DNA of 64,000 nt from Lachnospiraceae bacterium (GTDB lineage: Bacteria > Bacillota > Clostridia > Lachnospirales > Lachnospiraceae), in the NCBI GenBank assembly GCA_017623295.1, contig JAGAPK010000060.1, forward strand, positions 1 through 64,000, read 5' to 3'. The translations under genes and the position numbers were made by a program. Positions 1-9,174 of the stretch are shown here, one piece after another. Numbering within the stretch: position 1 is the stretch's first letter; each line of letters begins with the position of its first letter. The notes beneath the pieces were generated by a model. It searched no databases, was not told the DNA's origin, and saw only the letters and a program-made list of their open reading frames with translations.

Positions 1-1413
1 CTTTATCAGGAATGAACTTACTGTATCCATTGAACAGATTTTTAAAGACATTAATGCATATATTTTTGAAACAGAGCAGGTTGACCTGCAGCACACTTAC
101 ATAGACGGAACAAAGCTGGAGGCAAATGCAAACCGTTATACATGGGTGTGGAAGAAATCCTGTGTCAAAAACAGAGCAAAAGTATTTGAAAAACTTTCTG
201 CCCTTATTGATGCAATGAATACGGAAGTACTGGGATATCTGGGTGTGAAATTCGAAAAGAGAGATGATTACGCCATTGAGTATGTTGAGGAACTGCTTAA
301 GAAGTACAGCCTTGTAACAAATTTAGATACGTGCAGTTTTGTGACCGGAAGAGGTCACAGGAAAACACTGCATCAAAGACAGTATCAGGAAATGGAAGGG
401 TATCTGGAAAGGCTTAAAACCTATGCAAAACACATTGAAATCTGCGGTGAATCCCGAAACAGTTACGCGAAAACAGATCATGATGCAACCTTTATGCGTC
501 TGAAAAGAGATTACATGGGAAATGACCAGCTTCTTCCGGCATATAATGTACAGGCTGCCATCTGCGACGAATACATCGCAGTGATTGATGTAAAACCATA
601 TGCTTCCGATCAGGACTGCTTTGTTCCGCTTATGGAAAAGTTTAAGGATACCTATGGGCACTACCCAAAATATCCGGTTGCTGATGCCGGTTATGGCTCT
701 TATAATAACTATCTTTACTGTGAAGAACATGGCATGGAAAAATATATGAAATTTACCATGTTTGAAAAGGAAACGAAAAGTGAAAAATACCATACAGACC
801 CCTATCGTGCGGTAAACTTCAAAAGAGATGCAGAAGGCAATCCGGTATGCCCAAATGGAAAGAAATTTATTTTTAAATACAACAGACATGTAAAAGGAAA
901 CCGTTACGGAAGAACCGAAGAACTATATGAATGCGAAAGCTGTGAAGGCTGTCCGCACAAAGCAGAATGCTGTAAATCTGCTAAAGGCAACCGCACCGTG
1001 AGAATAAACAGAGAGCTTACCTCTTTTCATGAGGAGGTCATTTCGAATCTGGAATCCATACATGGTGCATTGTTATGCATGAACAGAAGCATCCAATCCG
1101 AAGGAACTTTTGGCATCATTAAATGGAACCGTTCCTACAAAAGACTCTTTCGGAGAGGAAATAAAAACGTTATTTTAGAGTTAATCCTGATTTCCTGTGG
1201 TTATAATCTTTATAAATACCATAACAAAAAGAATCGGAAATTAATGGCAGCATAGCCATGTGATCAACAGATATCTCTTTGGAAGCTTGTTTTTGAGACA
1301 GGCTTTGATAGAGACCCCAAAAAACATTTAAAACGAACAAAAACATGAGAACAGCCATGATAGTCATCAATCGGTGCAATCATGGCTGTTCATTATGGGA
1401 CTTTTTTTACAGC
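1..1413 (+). mobile_element. 3' part of an IS1182-like insertion sequence
   Basis: The window opens inside an insertion sequence: the transposase frame is open from base 2. After its stop at 1255 come about 150 non-coding bases holding a 12-bp inverted repeat (1349-1360 with 1380-1391), then a T-run and the C-rich stretch ending near 1413. I place the right end there because tRNA-Arg starts 11 bases later, but no left end is visible, so neither the terminal repeat nor a target duplication can be checked. The right border is inference. Confidence 0.5.
2..1255 (+). CDS. IS1182-family DDE transposase, N-terminus outside the window
   Basis: DDE transposase that would cut and join the ends of its own insertion sequence. 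The reading frame is open from base 2, upstream of any ATG, and contains the IS1182-type block YIDGTKLEANANRYT with the first catalytic Asp, then PVADAGYGSYNN with the second, a Cys cluster (CESCEGCPHKAEC) and the C-terminal SEGTFGIIKWNRSYKRLF block. About 418 residues are visible; the family is usually longer, so the N-terminal helix-turn-helix part lies off the window. No frameshift is seen in the visible part. Family assignment is from recognised motifs, not a search. Confidence 0.85.
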   Translation, partial: FIRNELTVSIEQIFKDINAYIFETEQVDLQHTYIDGTKLEANANRYTWVWKKSCVKNRAKVFEKLSALIDAMNTEVLGYLGVKFEKRDDYAIEYVEELLKKYSLVTNLDTCSFVTGRGHRKTLHQRQYQEMEGYLERLKTYAKHIEICGESRNSYAKTDHDATFMRLKRDYMGNDQLLPAYNVQAAICDEYIAVIDVKPYASDQDCFVPLMEKFKDTYGHYPKYPVADAGYGSYNNYLYCEEHGMEKYMKFTMFEKETKSEKYHTDPYRAVNFKRDAEGNPVCPNGKKFIFKYNRHVKGNRYGRTEELYECESCEGCPHKAECCKSAKGNRTVRINRELTSFHEEVISNLESIHGALLCMNRSIQSEGTFGIIKWNRSYKRLFRRGNKNVILELILISCGYNLYKYHNKKNRKLMAA

Positions 1414-1423
1414 CCCTTTTTAG

Positions 1424-1497
1424 CGTGCGCTAGAGGATTCGAACCCCCGACCTTTTGGTCCGTAGCCAAACGCTCTATCCAGCTGAGCTAAGCGCAC
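1424..1497 (-). tRNA. tRNA-Arg (ACG)
   Basis: Minus-strand cloverleaf of 74 nt. The acceptor stem pairs GTGCGCT with AGCGCAC. The anticodon stem TTTGG/CCAAA encloses the loop CTACGGA, giving anticodon ACG, which reads CGN arginine codons. The T-arm carries GGTTCGAATCC. No CCA is encoded. It lies directly beside the presumed right end of the insertion sequence. Confidence 0.95.
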
Positions 1498-1580
1498 ATT
1501 TGTGATATATCGTTTTCACAACAAAAATCATTATAAATAGTTTTTGACAAAATGTCAAGGGAAATAAACAATTTTCTTGA

Positions 1581-1622
1581 AAGAAATTACAGACAGAAGA
1601 AATTACAGACAGAAGAAATTAC
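1581..1622. repeat. 16-bp tandem repeat, 2.6 copies
   Basis: The unit AAGAAATTACAGACAG occurs at 1581-1596 and 1597-1612, followed by a partial third copy at 1613-1622. It lies in the non-coding stretch between tRNA-Arg and the chemoreceptor terminator. I see no function beyond likely slippage. Confidence 0.9.
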
Positions 1623-1630
1623 AAACATTA

Positions 1631-1664
1631 AGAAAGCCGATATCCAATGGATACCGGCTTTTCT
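1631..1664 (-). terminator. Terminator of the chemoreceptor gene
   Basis: An inverted repeat (AAAGCCG-A-TATCC with GGATA-CCGGCTTT around AAT) lies about 40 bases beyond the chemoreceptor stop. It is flanked by A/T runs and could work on both strands. Confidence 0.75.
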
Positions 1665-1701
1665 AAGTTCTTGTTCATGATTTCCTGTCTGACAGGATAT
1701 C

Positions 1702-3405
1702 TTATAATTTGAAGAATGCAACGCTATCGTTCAACTGGTCGATAACTGCTCTTAATTCTGCAGCCTGGTGTGCAACTTCTTCGATGTTAGCTCTTACTTC
1801 TTCAGTAGAAGCATTTGTTTCCTGTGCGGAAGCAGCGTTTTCTTCGGAAATACCGGATAAGTCGCTGACAGAATCAAGAATACTTACTTTATTTCTATTC
1901 ACTGTTTCAACGTTATCAGCAATCTTGCCTACTGCATAGGAAGCATCATTGATATTATTTGCTACATCATCGAAGCTGTGGCTTACATCGTTCAAAGCTT
2001 CTGCTTCTTTACCAACAGCGTCATGGATTTCACCAGCAATCTTAGTACACTGTTCTGTCTTAGAAGTAATTTCTTCAATAATAGACTGAATCTGCTGTGC
2101 AGAAGAGTTGGACTGTTCTGCCAATGTCTGAATTTCACTTGCAACAACTGCGAAACCTCTACCAGCTTCACCTGCTCTTGCAGCTTCAATACTTGCATTT
2201 AAGGATAACAGGTTAGTCTGATCGGAAATATCCATAATCATCTTAGCAGCAGTAGTAATCTGCTGAACTGCTTCGCTTACGCTGGAGATACTTTCGATTA
2301 CATCATCAGCACTCTTGGTTGTGTATGTATTTGCATCAAGTAAATCCTGTAAATTCTGTTTAGCGGTATTGCTAACTTTTGTAACAGTTTCAGTAACATC
2401 TTTAGTTGCCTGTGCACTGTCTGCAATGTCTGTAATATTGTTGGAGATTTCATCCATATCTGTAGCAACTTTTTCTACGGAACCAGCCATACTCTGTGCA
2501 CCGTATGCCATTTCTTCCATTGTTGTGCTCAAATCTTTTACAGCACTTGCGCAGTTGTCAAGGGATGTATCAACTTGAGAAACGGAAGTATCAACTGTAT
2601 TTGCACAGCTTAAAATCATCTGTACAACATCTACTAACTGGGTACGTAATTTTTCAGCAGCATCTGCAAGCTCGAATAATTCAGTGATGCTGTTCTTGTT
2701 ACTAACTGTAAAGTTAAGATGGCCTTCAGAAAGTCTTACAGTATCATCACGAAGGTTGCTTACACGTTTCGCAATTACTCTACCAACTAAAATGGAAACA
2801 ACAGTAATGATAACGATAAGAACTACAGCAACGATTGCGATAAATGTTAAGAAACCATTTACTGCTTCTGTTAAGTCAGAACTTGGTTTTCCTGTAAAAA
2901 TCATACCTACGATAGAGCCGTTCTGCTCAACTGGGATGTAGTAACCATAGTAATTGTGGCCGGCAATATCAATATTCTTTGCAAAATATGCTTCGCCGTT
3001 TTCCAAAACGTGCTGTTTAACAGTATCGGAACACTGTGTATAAAGAACTCTTGCGCCGGTATCGTCTTTAATAGTAGTTACAAAACGTGTATCATTGTAG
3101 AAGAAAGTACATTCAATATCTGTTTCTGCTTTTAAGTTATCTACAATTTCAACATGGTCAGATACATTTGTTTCGCCTTTATAAAGGACGTTGCCGGATA
3201 AGCGGTAATCGCCTGCGTCAATTACATGATAAGTTTCCTGTACTGCATAAGCAGTTGACATTAAACATGCTTCGATTTCACTTTCTGTTGAATCGGTCAT
3301 ATGGGATGTAGCCATAATAACACAAACAACGGTGGCAATAATAGCCGGAATCAGCATGGATGAGATAAAGATGGTAATCATACCAAAGGTTTTCTTTTTC
3401 TTCAT
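1702..3405 (-). CDS. Methyl-accepting chemotaxis protein
   Basis: Membrane chemoreceptor that would pass an extracellular signal to CheA/CheW. The 567 residues show a first membrane helix at about 9-32, an extracellular ligand-binding region to about 180 that resembles a single Cache domain, a second helix at about 184-209, a HAMP domain to about 262, and a long coiled-coil signalling domain. The hairpin tip [21 protein letters not shown] sits near 394-414. There is no C-terminal pentapeptide tether for CheR. The start is set by GGAGAA seven bases upstream of ATG. It is monocistronic with its own terminator, and the ligand cannot be told from sequence. Confidence 0.93.
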   Translation of the reverse strand: MKKKKTFGMITIFISSMLIPAIIATVVCVIMATSHMTDSTESEIEACLMSTAYAVQETYHVIDAGDYRLSGNVLYKGETNVSDHVEIVDNLKAETDIECTFFYNDTRFVTTIKDDTGARVLYTQCSDTVKQHVLENGEAYFAKNIDIAGHNYYGYYIPVEQNGSIVGMIFTGKPSSDLTEAVNGFLTFIAIVAVVLIVIITVVSILVGRVIAKRVSNLRDDTVRLSEGHLNFTVSNKNSITELFELADAAEKLRTQLVDVVQMILSCANTVDTSVSQVDTSLDNCASAVKDLSTTMEEMAYGAQSMAGSVEKVATDMDEISNNITDIADSAQATKDVTETVTKVSNTAKQNLQDLLDANTYTTKSADDVIESISSVSEAVQQITTAAKMIMDISDQTNLLSLNASIEAARAGEAGRGFAVVASEIQTLAEQSNSSAQQIQSIIEEITSKTEQCTKIAGEIHDAVGKEAEALNDVSHSFDDVANNINDASYAVGKIADNVETVNRNKVSILDSVSDLSGISEENAASAQETNASTEEVRANIEEVAHQAAELRAVIDQLNDSVAFFKL

Positions 3406-3604
3406 ATAGTTTTCTCCTATTCCCGGTATTTGAGTAAAATAACTAAAATCTGTTACTCAAGGACTACTTTTATGATAATATATTTTGAAAAATAAACAAG
3501 GAAATAAGTGAAATTATTGCAAAAAATGAACCAATTTTTGCATCAATGACTCTTTTTAATAGATGTATTGGTCAAAAAGTCAGAATAAATAGAAAAACGC
3601 TGTT

Positions 3605-3672
3605 GAAAATTTCGGAAATTTTCGTACAATTTAAAAGCGGAATGGGAATTGCTGTTGCGGTTCCCCTTTTTT
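3605..3672 (+). terminator. Two hairpins ending in a T-run upstream of the pyridoxal kinase gene
   Basis: The first hairpin is GAAAATTT-CGG-AAATTTTC (3605-3623). The second pairs GGGAATTGC with GCGGTTCCC around TGTT (3644-3665) and runs straight into six T residues, the form of an intrinsic terminator. No plus-strand gene lies upstream for more than 2 kb, so this would end a leader or small RNA transcribed toward the kinase gene. The rest of the 331-base gap (3406-3736) holds a 7-bp inverted repeat (TGAGTAA at 3430, TTACTCA at 3452) near the chemoreceptor start and nothing else I can name. Confidence 0.6.
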
Positions 3673-3736
3673 CGTGCCATAATAAGTGGTAGTTCAAACA
3701 GCACGGAAAAGATTAACGATGAAAAGGAGCAGGAAA

Positions 3737-4561
3737 ATGCAGAAGAAACTGGCAGTCATCAGTGCTATGGCAGGATATGGAAGAGCATCCATTACCGTAA
3801 CATTACCAATTGTATCGTATTTAGGAGTACAGTGTTGTCCTGTGCCAACTTCTATTTTATCCAATAATACCGGCTTCCCGCATTTTTTCTTTGATGATTA
3901 TACAGACCGGATGCCACAATATATTGAAAACTGGAAAAAACTCGGGATTTCTTTTGATGGAATTGCAACCGGATTTCTGGGTTCTGCCAGACAGATTCAG
4001 ATTGTGAAAGAATTTATCAGGGATTTTTCCAAAGAAGGCATGCACATTATTATTGACCCGGTGATGGGAGATCATGGCAGGCTGTATTCTACTTATACAG
4101 AGGAAATGTGCCAGGAAATGAAACAACTGGTATCCCTTGCTTCCATTACTACACCGAATCTGACGGAGTGCTGTAAACTGACCGATACTCCTTTTAAGGA
4201 AACCGGATGGAAGAAAAAAGAACTTTTTCAGATGGCAGAGAAACTTTCGGAGCTTGGACCACAGAAAATCGTTATTACCGGAATTCCACAGGGAGAATTT
4301 ATTGCCAATTATATTTATGAAAAAGGCAAAGAGCCAAAGTGGATTAGAGCACAGAAGGTAGGAACGGAGCGTTGCGGCACAGGGGATGTTTTCTCAGCGA
4401 TAATCGCCGCAGACAGCATCAACGAAGTACCGTTTGACAAGTCGGTGAAAAAAGCCTCCGGCTTTGTAAAAAAATGTATTTTGAAATCAATGGAAATGGA
4501 GATTCCCAAAACGGACGGGGTATGTTTTGAGGAAATTTTATTCCAATTAAAAAGAAAATAG
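3737..4561 (+). CDS. Pyridoxal/pyridoxamine kinase, ribokinase fold
   Basis: Likely ATP-dependent kinase that phosphorylates pyridoxal or a related B6 vitamer to feed the PLP pool. The 274-residue protein begins KKLAVISAMAGYGRAS, as in clostridial pyridoxamine kinases, then has IIIDPVMGDHG near the middle, TTPNLTECCKL (the metal/ATP region) and RCGTGDVFSAIIAADS with the anion hole and catalytic Asp. The start is the ATG at 3737, seven bases after AAGGAG; an upstream in-frame codon has no ribosome site. It sits 21 bases before the radical SAM gene, so the two are probably cotranscribed. A hydroxymethylpyrimidine kinase role is the main alternative. Confidence 0.8.
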   Translation: MQKKLAVISAMAGYGRASITVTLPIVSYLGVQCCPVPTSILSNNTGFPHFFFDDYTDRMPQYIENWKKLGISFDGIATGFLGSARQIQIVKEFIRDFSKEGMHIIIDPVMGDHGRLYSTYTEEMCQEMKQLVSLASITTPNLTECCKLTDTPFKETGWKKKELFQMAEKLSELGPQKIVITGIPQGEFIANYIYEKGKEPKWIRAQKVGTERCGTGDVFSAIIAADSINEVPFDKSVKKASGFVKKCILKSMEMEIPKTDGVCFEEILFQLKRK

Positions 4562-4582
4562 AAAAACTGGAGTGAAAGCAGT

Positions 4583-5185
4583 ATGGTAATTTTATATGAG
4601 GTCTATGAAAATTTATATGTGAATATGACAAACAAATGTCCCTGTTCCTGCACCTTTTGTCTGCGTCAGACGAGGGATGAAATGAATCATTCCGGAAGTC
4701 TGTGGTTAGAGCGTGAACCGGACGTAGAAGAAGTGATTGCGGAGTTTGGAAAGTTTGATATGAGCAAATACAAGGAACTGGTATTCTGTGGATTCGGAGA
4801 ACCGACGGAACGGTTAGAGGATATGCTTCGGGTCGCAGCTTATGTGAAAAAGACATACCCGATTCCGATTCGTGTGAATACAAACGGACTTGCGGACTTA
4901 ATTCATGGAAAAGATACAGCACCGATGTTTGAAGGACTGGTGGATACCATTTCCATTAGCTTAAATACACCGGATAAGGAAGAGTACCTAAAGCTTACCC
5001 GGAGTAAATTCGGGATAGAATCACATGATGCGATGTTGCGTTTTGCCGGCAATGTCAGCAAGTATGTACCGAATGTTATTTTATCTACGGTAGAAACGAC
5101 AATCACCAAAGAAGAAGAGGCGAAGTGTCGTGAAATTTGTGAAAAACTGGGCGTAACCTATCGGATTCGACCTTATGAGGACTGA
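4583..5185 (+). CDS. TatD-linked radical SAM protein
   Basis: Small radical S-adenosylmethionine protein of 200 residues. The cluster motif C-x3-C-x2-C is in CPCSCTFC (residues 20-27), followed by SLWLEREPDVEEV and FCGFGEPTERL, a typical SAM-binding GGE-like segment. This matches the family usually encoded beside or fused to the nuclease TatD. No TatD gene is nearby; the neighbour is the pyridoxal kinase gene. The substrate is unknown for the family. The N-terminus VILYEVYENLYVNMTNKC supports the chosen ATG, preceded by CTGGAGTG. Confidence 0.85.
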   Translation: MVILYEVYENLYVNMTNKCPCSCTFCLRQTRDEMNHSGSLWLEREPDVEEVIAEFGKFDMSKYKELVFCGFGEPTERLEDMLRVAAYVKKTYPIPIRVNTNGLADLIHGKDTAPMFEGLVDTISISLNTPDKEEYLKLTRSKFGIESHDAMLRFAGNVSKYVPNVILSTVETTITKEEEAKCREICEKLGVTYRIRPYED

Positions 5186-5221
5186 ACCTTATGAGGACGA
5201 AGTAGTATGAGAGGAAGGCGC

Positions 5222-6040
5222 TTACGCAAAGTATTGTAATTCAAAAGGATAGCCGTCTTTTTTGTTCTGTGCAGAGGAAGTATCAGTTTCGATAATGCAG
5301 AAGGAATCTGCTTTCAGAACTTCCTTCATTTCTTCCTGTACAGAGCCTGTCATATGAGTGGCGATTTTGCGGCAGACATAGTCACCGGCCGGCAGGGTGC
5401 GGATAGCACTATCTGAGCCTGGCTGGCTGTTTGCATCCAATGTCAAAAACATGTAGCGTTTCATGACTCCATTCTGATATTCGTGGAGAATACCGGAAGG
5501 ATAGGAAACGGCAAGCCCGGATTGCTGCGCTGTTACAAATAGTTTCAAAATATACTGTCCATAATATTTCGGAGTGTCCATTTCTTCTAATGGAACAGTC
5601 AGAATTGTGCGGGCAGATAAGGTATTCTGATAGAAGCCGTCTGGCAGAAGAATACCGGATTTGCTTTCCGGGATTTTGGCAAGACCATTGCCACTGCCGG
5701 AGGTAGCAAGCTTCTGCAGAGTGTCCTGCAAAGCTCCCAGACATTTATGGATTTCCAGAATTTTTTCTTCGGCAAGAATTTTGCCGTTATAAAGCAGCTT
5801 CTGCAAATTGATAGAGTCATGCTCCACATAATTATTCAAATCTTTTAACGGAATTCCCAGTTTAATGCAAAGAGTAATCGCATCCAGAAGATAGAGTTGT
5901 TCTTCCGTATAATAACGATAGTTGGTTTCTTCATTGACAAATGCCGGTTTCAAAATACCGATTTTGTCATAGTAACGAAGGGATTTGATGCTGACATCCT
6001 TTAATTTGGAAACTTTACCGATGGACATATACTGACTCAT
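5222..6040 (-). CDS. MerR-family transcriptional regulator with effector-binding domain
   Basis: DNA-binding regulator of 272 residues. Residues 5-75 form the MerR winged helix (MSIGKVSKLKDVSIKSLRYY, then NYRYYTEEQLYLLDAI), followed by a dimerisation helix and a C-terminal half that resembles the GyrI-like/BltR multidrug-sensing domain (YPSGILHEY, GDYVCRKIA). The start is the ATG at 6040, behind AGGAGA; a TTG six codons upstream would overlap that site. It is convergent with the radical SAM gene and no drug pump sits beside it, so the target may be its own promoter or a distant gene. Confidence 0.85.
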   Translation of the reverse strand: MSQYMSIGKVSKLKDVSIKSLRYYDKIGILKPAFVNEETNYRYYTEEQLYLLDAITLCIKLGIPLKDLNNYVEHDSINLQKLLYNGKILAEEKILEIHKCLGALQDTLQKLATSGSGNGLAKIPESKSGILLPDGFYQNTLSARTILTVPLEEMDTPKYYGQYILKLFVTAQQSGLAVSYPSGILHEYQNGVMKRYMFLTLDANSQPGSDSAIRTLPAGDYVCRKIATHMTGSVQEEMKEVLKADSFCIIETDTSSAQNKKDGYPFELQYFA

Positions 6041-6067
6041 GCGTTTTCTCCTTTGCAAAAAAGTAAC

Positions 6068-6094
6068 GTCAGAGTATATTTTTAAAACTCTGAC
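6068..6094 (-). promoter_or_regulatory. Probable operator of the MerR gene
   Basis: A perfect 8-bp inverted repeat GTCAGAGT/ACTCTGAC is separated by 11 bases, 28 bases upstream of the MerR start codon. On the minus strand TATACT overlaps its downstream side as a possible -10. An outer pair AGTAAC/GTTACT (6062, 6106) surrounds it. Symmetry and position fit autoregulation by a MerR dimer; a clear -35 is not seen. Confidence 0.6.
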
Positions 6095-6185
6095 ATTGTG
6101 GGATAGTTACTGCCTCTTTTAATATGACATAATTTTCCTTTTTTTGCAACAGGAATCTGCTGAACCTGACTTTTTCACATAAAAA

Positions 6186-6223
6186 GCCCCGCTTCCTGAG
6201 AAATTTTCATAAGGAAACGGGGC
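6186..6223 (-). terminator. Terminator of cellobiose phosphorylase gene
   Basis: Strong GC-rich hairpin (GCCCCG-TTCC paired with GGAA-CGGGGC) eight bases past the stop. On the minus strand it is followed by a T-run, so it ends the phosphorylase transcript and insulates the MerR gene. Confidence 0.9.
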
Positions 6224-6230
6224 ATAAATA

Positions 6231-8666
6231 TTAACCCATTGTTACGATAACATCATAATTTTCTTTGCCTGCAACGTAAGGAATTACACATCCGTCAACG
6301 GACTGTCCGTCTACTGTGATGGATTTGATACCTTTTTCTACCTTGTCAGGGTTAACGACCTTAATGTTGTAAGCACCTTCACGGAATTTTCTGGTAATTT
6401 CGAAATCACCGAAGTCTTTTGGTACGCAAGGATTGATGCTAAGACCTGTATGAGTAGGATATACACCCAGAATGTACTGGGAAACATTTACGAAGGTCCA
6501 TGCAGCAGTACCTGTTAACCAGCTGTTCTTAGCTTCACCGTGATATTTTGCATCAGCACCTGCAACCATCTGAGAGTATACATATGGTTCAGTTCTATGA
6601 ATTTCACTGATTTCCTCAATGTAAGCAGGACAGGTCTTCTGGTAGATTTCAAATGCTCTGTCACCACGTCCGATTACTGTTTCTGCAATAGAAACCCAAG
6701 GATTGTTGTGGCAGAAGATACCTGCATTTTCTTTGTATCCCGGTGGATAAGAAGAAATTTCACCAAGTTCAAGGTGATATTTTGTATAAGCAGGCTGGAG
6801 AATCATAACACCATATTTGGTATCAAGTCTCTCTTTTACGGAATCAAGGGCTTTTTGAGCTAATCCTTCTTCTACACCGATTCCTGCCAAAGGACAGAAA
6901 CCGTTGGATTCAATATAAATCTGACCTTCTTCACATTCTTTGGAACCAATCTTATTTCCATAAGCATCGTAAGCACGAACAAACCATTCGCCATCCCAAC
7001 CATCTTTCAGAACAGCATCATACATAGTCTTAACTTCTGCTCTTGCACGGTCAGCTTCAGCCTGGTCGTTCATCAGTTCACAAAGCTGTGCATATTCTTC
7101 ACCATATTTTACAAACATACCTGCAATAAATACGGACTCAGCCACAGGTCCTTCGGATGGACCGAATGTCTGGAAGGATTCGCCCGGATGCTCAGAGAAG
7201 CAGTTTAAGTTCAGACAGTCATTCCAGTCAGCACGACCAATAAGCGGAAGACCGTGAGGTCCTTTGTGATTTACGATGTAATCAAAGGAACGTTTCAAGT
7301 GATTCATCAATGGTGTAGCAACTGACATATCATTATCGAAAGGAACCATCTCTGTTAAAATAGAAGTATCACCTGTTTCTCTTACATAAGCACTTGTTCC
7401 TGCAATAAGCCATAATGGATCGTCATTGAATCCGCTTCCGATATCGGAGTTACCTTTCTTGGTAAGTGGCTGATACTGATGATAAGCACTACCGTCCTGG
7501 AACTGTGTGGAAGCAATATCGATAATTCTTTCTCTTGCTCTGTCCGGAATCAAGTGTACGAAACCAAGTAAATCCTGACAGGAATCTCTAAAGCCCATAC
7601 CACGACCAATTCCGGATTCATAGTAAGAAGCGGAACGTGACATGTTAAAGGTTACCATACACTGATACTGATTCCAGATATTAACCATACGGTCAACTTT
7701 ATCATTGGAAGATTTAATGGTGTATTTGGACAGAAGATTCTGCCAGTATTCATTTAAAGTAGCAAATGCTTTCTCTACATCAGCATCTGTTTTGTATCTG
7801 TCAAGCATTGCATAAGCACGTTTCTTATTAATAATGCCGTAGGATTCCCATTTTTCATCTTCCGGATTCTCTATGTAACCAAGAACAAATACGAAAGATT
7901 TTGTTTCGCCCGGTTCTAAAGTAACATTGAGCTGATGGGAAGCGATAGGCTGCCATCCGCTTGCCATAGAATTAGTACACTTGCCGTTTTCTACAGCTTC
8001 CGGTTCGTGAGCACCTCTGTATGCACCTAAGAAAGCTTCACGGATTGTATCAAATCCATCGATTTTAGCATTTACAGAATAAATAGCGTAGTGATTACGA
8101 CGTTCTCTGTATTCTGTTCTATGGAAGATAGTAGAATCAACAACCTCTACTTCACCTGTGCTGTAATTTCTCTGGAAGTTTCTACTATCATCATCTGCAT
8201 TCCACAGACACCATTCTACATAAGAAAAGATAGAAAGTGTTTTTGTGGAAGAAGAATTGTTTGTAATCTTTAACTGGCTTACTTCACATGTGTCGCCCAT
8301 AGGAACAAATGTGAGAACAGAAGCCTGTACATCGTTTTTGGAAGAAGTAAAACGGCTGTATCCAATACCGTGACGACATTCATAAGAGTCGAGTTCTGTT
8401 TTTGTCGGTTGCCATCCTGGATTCCAGATGGTATCTCCATCCTTAATATAAATGTACTTACCATTGATATCTGCCGGTACATCATTGTAACGATAACGTG
8501 TAAGTCTTAATAATTTTGCATCCTTATAAAAGGAATAACCGCCGCATGTGTTGGAAATCAAGCTGAAAAAGTCGTTACAGCCGAGGTAATTAATCCAAGG
8601 GAGCGGTGTTTTTGGGGTGGTAATCACGTATTCGCGATTCGCGTCGTCGAAATAACCAAATTTCAT
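6231..8666 (-). CDS. cbpA: Cellobiose phosphorylase (GH94)
   Basis: Cytosolic enzyme that splits cellobiose with phosphate into glucose 1-phosphate and glucose, saving ATP. At 811 residues it matches the known Clostridium thermocellum enzyme in length and follows it closely by memory: [16 protein letters not shown] at the start, the N-terminal beta-sandwich, then the (alpha/alpha)6 barrel with [11 protein letters not shown] and [10 protein letters not shown]. The general-acid Asp is D483. The C-terminus ends in a small beta domain. The ATG is preceded by AGGAGA. It is divergent from a LacI gene and sugar importer, which points to imported cellobiose or cellodextrins as substrate. Cellodextrin phosphorylase is less likely given the length. 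Confidence 0.95.
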   Translation of the reverse strand: MKFGYFDDANREYVITTPKTPLPWINYLGCNDFFSLISNTCGGYSFYKDAKLLRLTRYRYNDVPADINGKYIYIKDGDTIWNPGWQPTKTELDSYECRHGIGYSRFTSSKNDVQASVLTFVPMGDTCEVSQLKITNNSSSTKTLSIFSYVEWCLWNADDDSRNFQRNYSTGEVEVVDSTIFHRTEYRERRNHYAIYSVNAKIDGFDTIREAFLGAYRGAHEPEAVENGKCTNSMASGWQPIASHQLNVTLEPGETKSFVFVLGYIENPEDEKWESYGIINKKRAYAMLDRYKTDADVEKAFATLNEYWQNLLSKYTIKSSNDKVDRMVNIWNQYQCMVTFNMSRSASYYESGIGRGMGFRDSCQDLLGFVHLIPDRARERIIDIASTQFQDGSAYHQYQPLTKKGNSDIGSGFNDDPLWLIAGTSAYVRETGDTSILTEMVPFDNDMSVATPLMNHLKRSFDYIVNHKGPHGLPLIGRADWNDCLNLNCFSEHPGESFQTFGPSEGPVAESVFIAGMFVKYGEEYAQLCELMNDQAEADRARAEVKTMYDAVLKDGWDGEWFVRAYDAYGNKIGSKECEEGQIYIESNGFCPLAGIGVEEGLAQKALDSVKERLDTKYGVMILQPAYTKYHLELGEISSYPPGYKENAGIFCHNNPWVSIAETVIGRGDRAFEIYQKTCPAYIEEISEIHRTEPYVYSQMVAGADAKYHGEAKNSWLTGTAAWTFVNVSQYILGVYPTHTGLSINPCVPKDFGDFEITRKFREGAYNIKVVNPDKVEKGIKSITVDGQSVDGCVIPYVAGKENYDVIVTMG

Positions 8667-8714
8667 ATCTTCTTCTCCTTATTTAATATATTTTATTGTG
8701 CATCGTTTCTTTAA

Positions 8715-8773
8715 GAAAACGATTAAGTTACTATTACAATCCGAATTATACATAAAAGATTCATATATTGCAA
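8715..8773 (-). promoter_or_regulatory. Promoter and LacI-type operator of cellobiose phosphorylase
   Basis: On the minus strand, TTGCAA (8768-8773) and TATAAT (8745-8750) are separated by 17 bases, a near-consensus sigma-A promoter. Just downstream of the predicted start lies the 16-base motif GAAAACGATTAAGTTA (8715-8730), which recurs almost exactly at 9072-9087 before the LacI gene. A repressor bound here would block transcript initiation or elongation. Confidence 0.75.
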
Positions 8774-9034
8774 CTATAAAATTGTGCGATTTATATTAAA
8801 TAATAAGAAGAAAAGCTGTTTTTTGGGCAAAAAAACGGATAGAAAGTAAAAAGCAAATATTTATTAAGTTAATTTTAAGCTACGAAAACTAAAAATTAAG
8901 TAAAACGAAAATGCTTTAAGTAAAATTTAAGTGAAAACGAAAAGGGGATTGTTGAAATCTGCAAAAATGAACGAACAAAATATGTGAAAGTTTGACAAAA
9001 GTATAAAAACTGCATAAAAAAATCAAAAAAAGTA
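8774..9034. promoter_or_regulatory. AT-rich divergent spacer with phased half-site repeats
   Basis: This stretch between the two divergent promoters has no gene. It is very A-rich and contains AAGTAAAACGAAAA (8898-8911) and AAGTGAAAACGAAAA (8929-8943), 31 bases apart, i.e. about three helical turns. Both resemble half of the operator motif at its two ends. A TTGACA also occurs at 8992-8997 without a clear -10 at normal spacing. Confidence 0.4.
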
Positions 9035-9087
9035 TTGCAAAAGTATCGAAAGTGTTATACTATAAAGACACGAAAACGATTAAGTAA
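9035..9087 (+). promoter_or_regulatory. Promoter and operator of the LacI/importer operon
   Basis: TTGCAA (9035-9040) and TATACT (9056-9061) are 15 bases apart, slightly short for a promoter. The motif GAAAACGATTAAGTAA (9072-9087) covers about +4 to +19 and is the twin of the site near cbpA. The promoter spacing is the weak point; the duplicated operator is clear. Confidence 0.6.
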
Positions 9088-9174
9088 TGTTTTTGAAGGA
9101 ACTCCCATCCCAATGAGGTTTGGATGAAACAATTACATATACCGAACTTCTTAAATGGAGAGGAGCTACATAAC

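Noticed and set aside
3406-3600. Flagellar sigma factor promoter before the chemoreceptor
   Set aside because: No convincing TAAA-N15-GCCGATAA match was found upstream on the minus strand.
6540-6863. Open frame opposite cellobiose phosphorylase
   Set aside because: It is a shadow of the conserved GH94 gene. The same holds for long antisense frames opposite addAB, clpB and the kinases.
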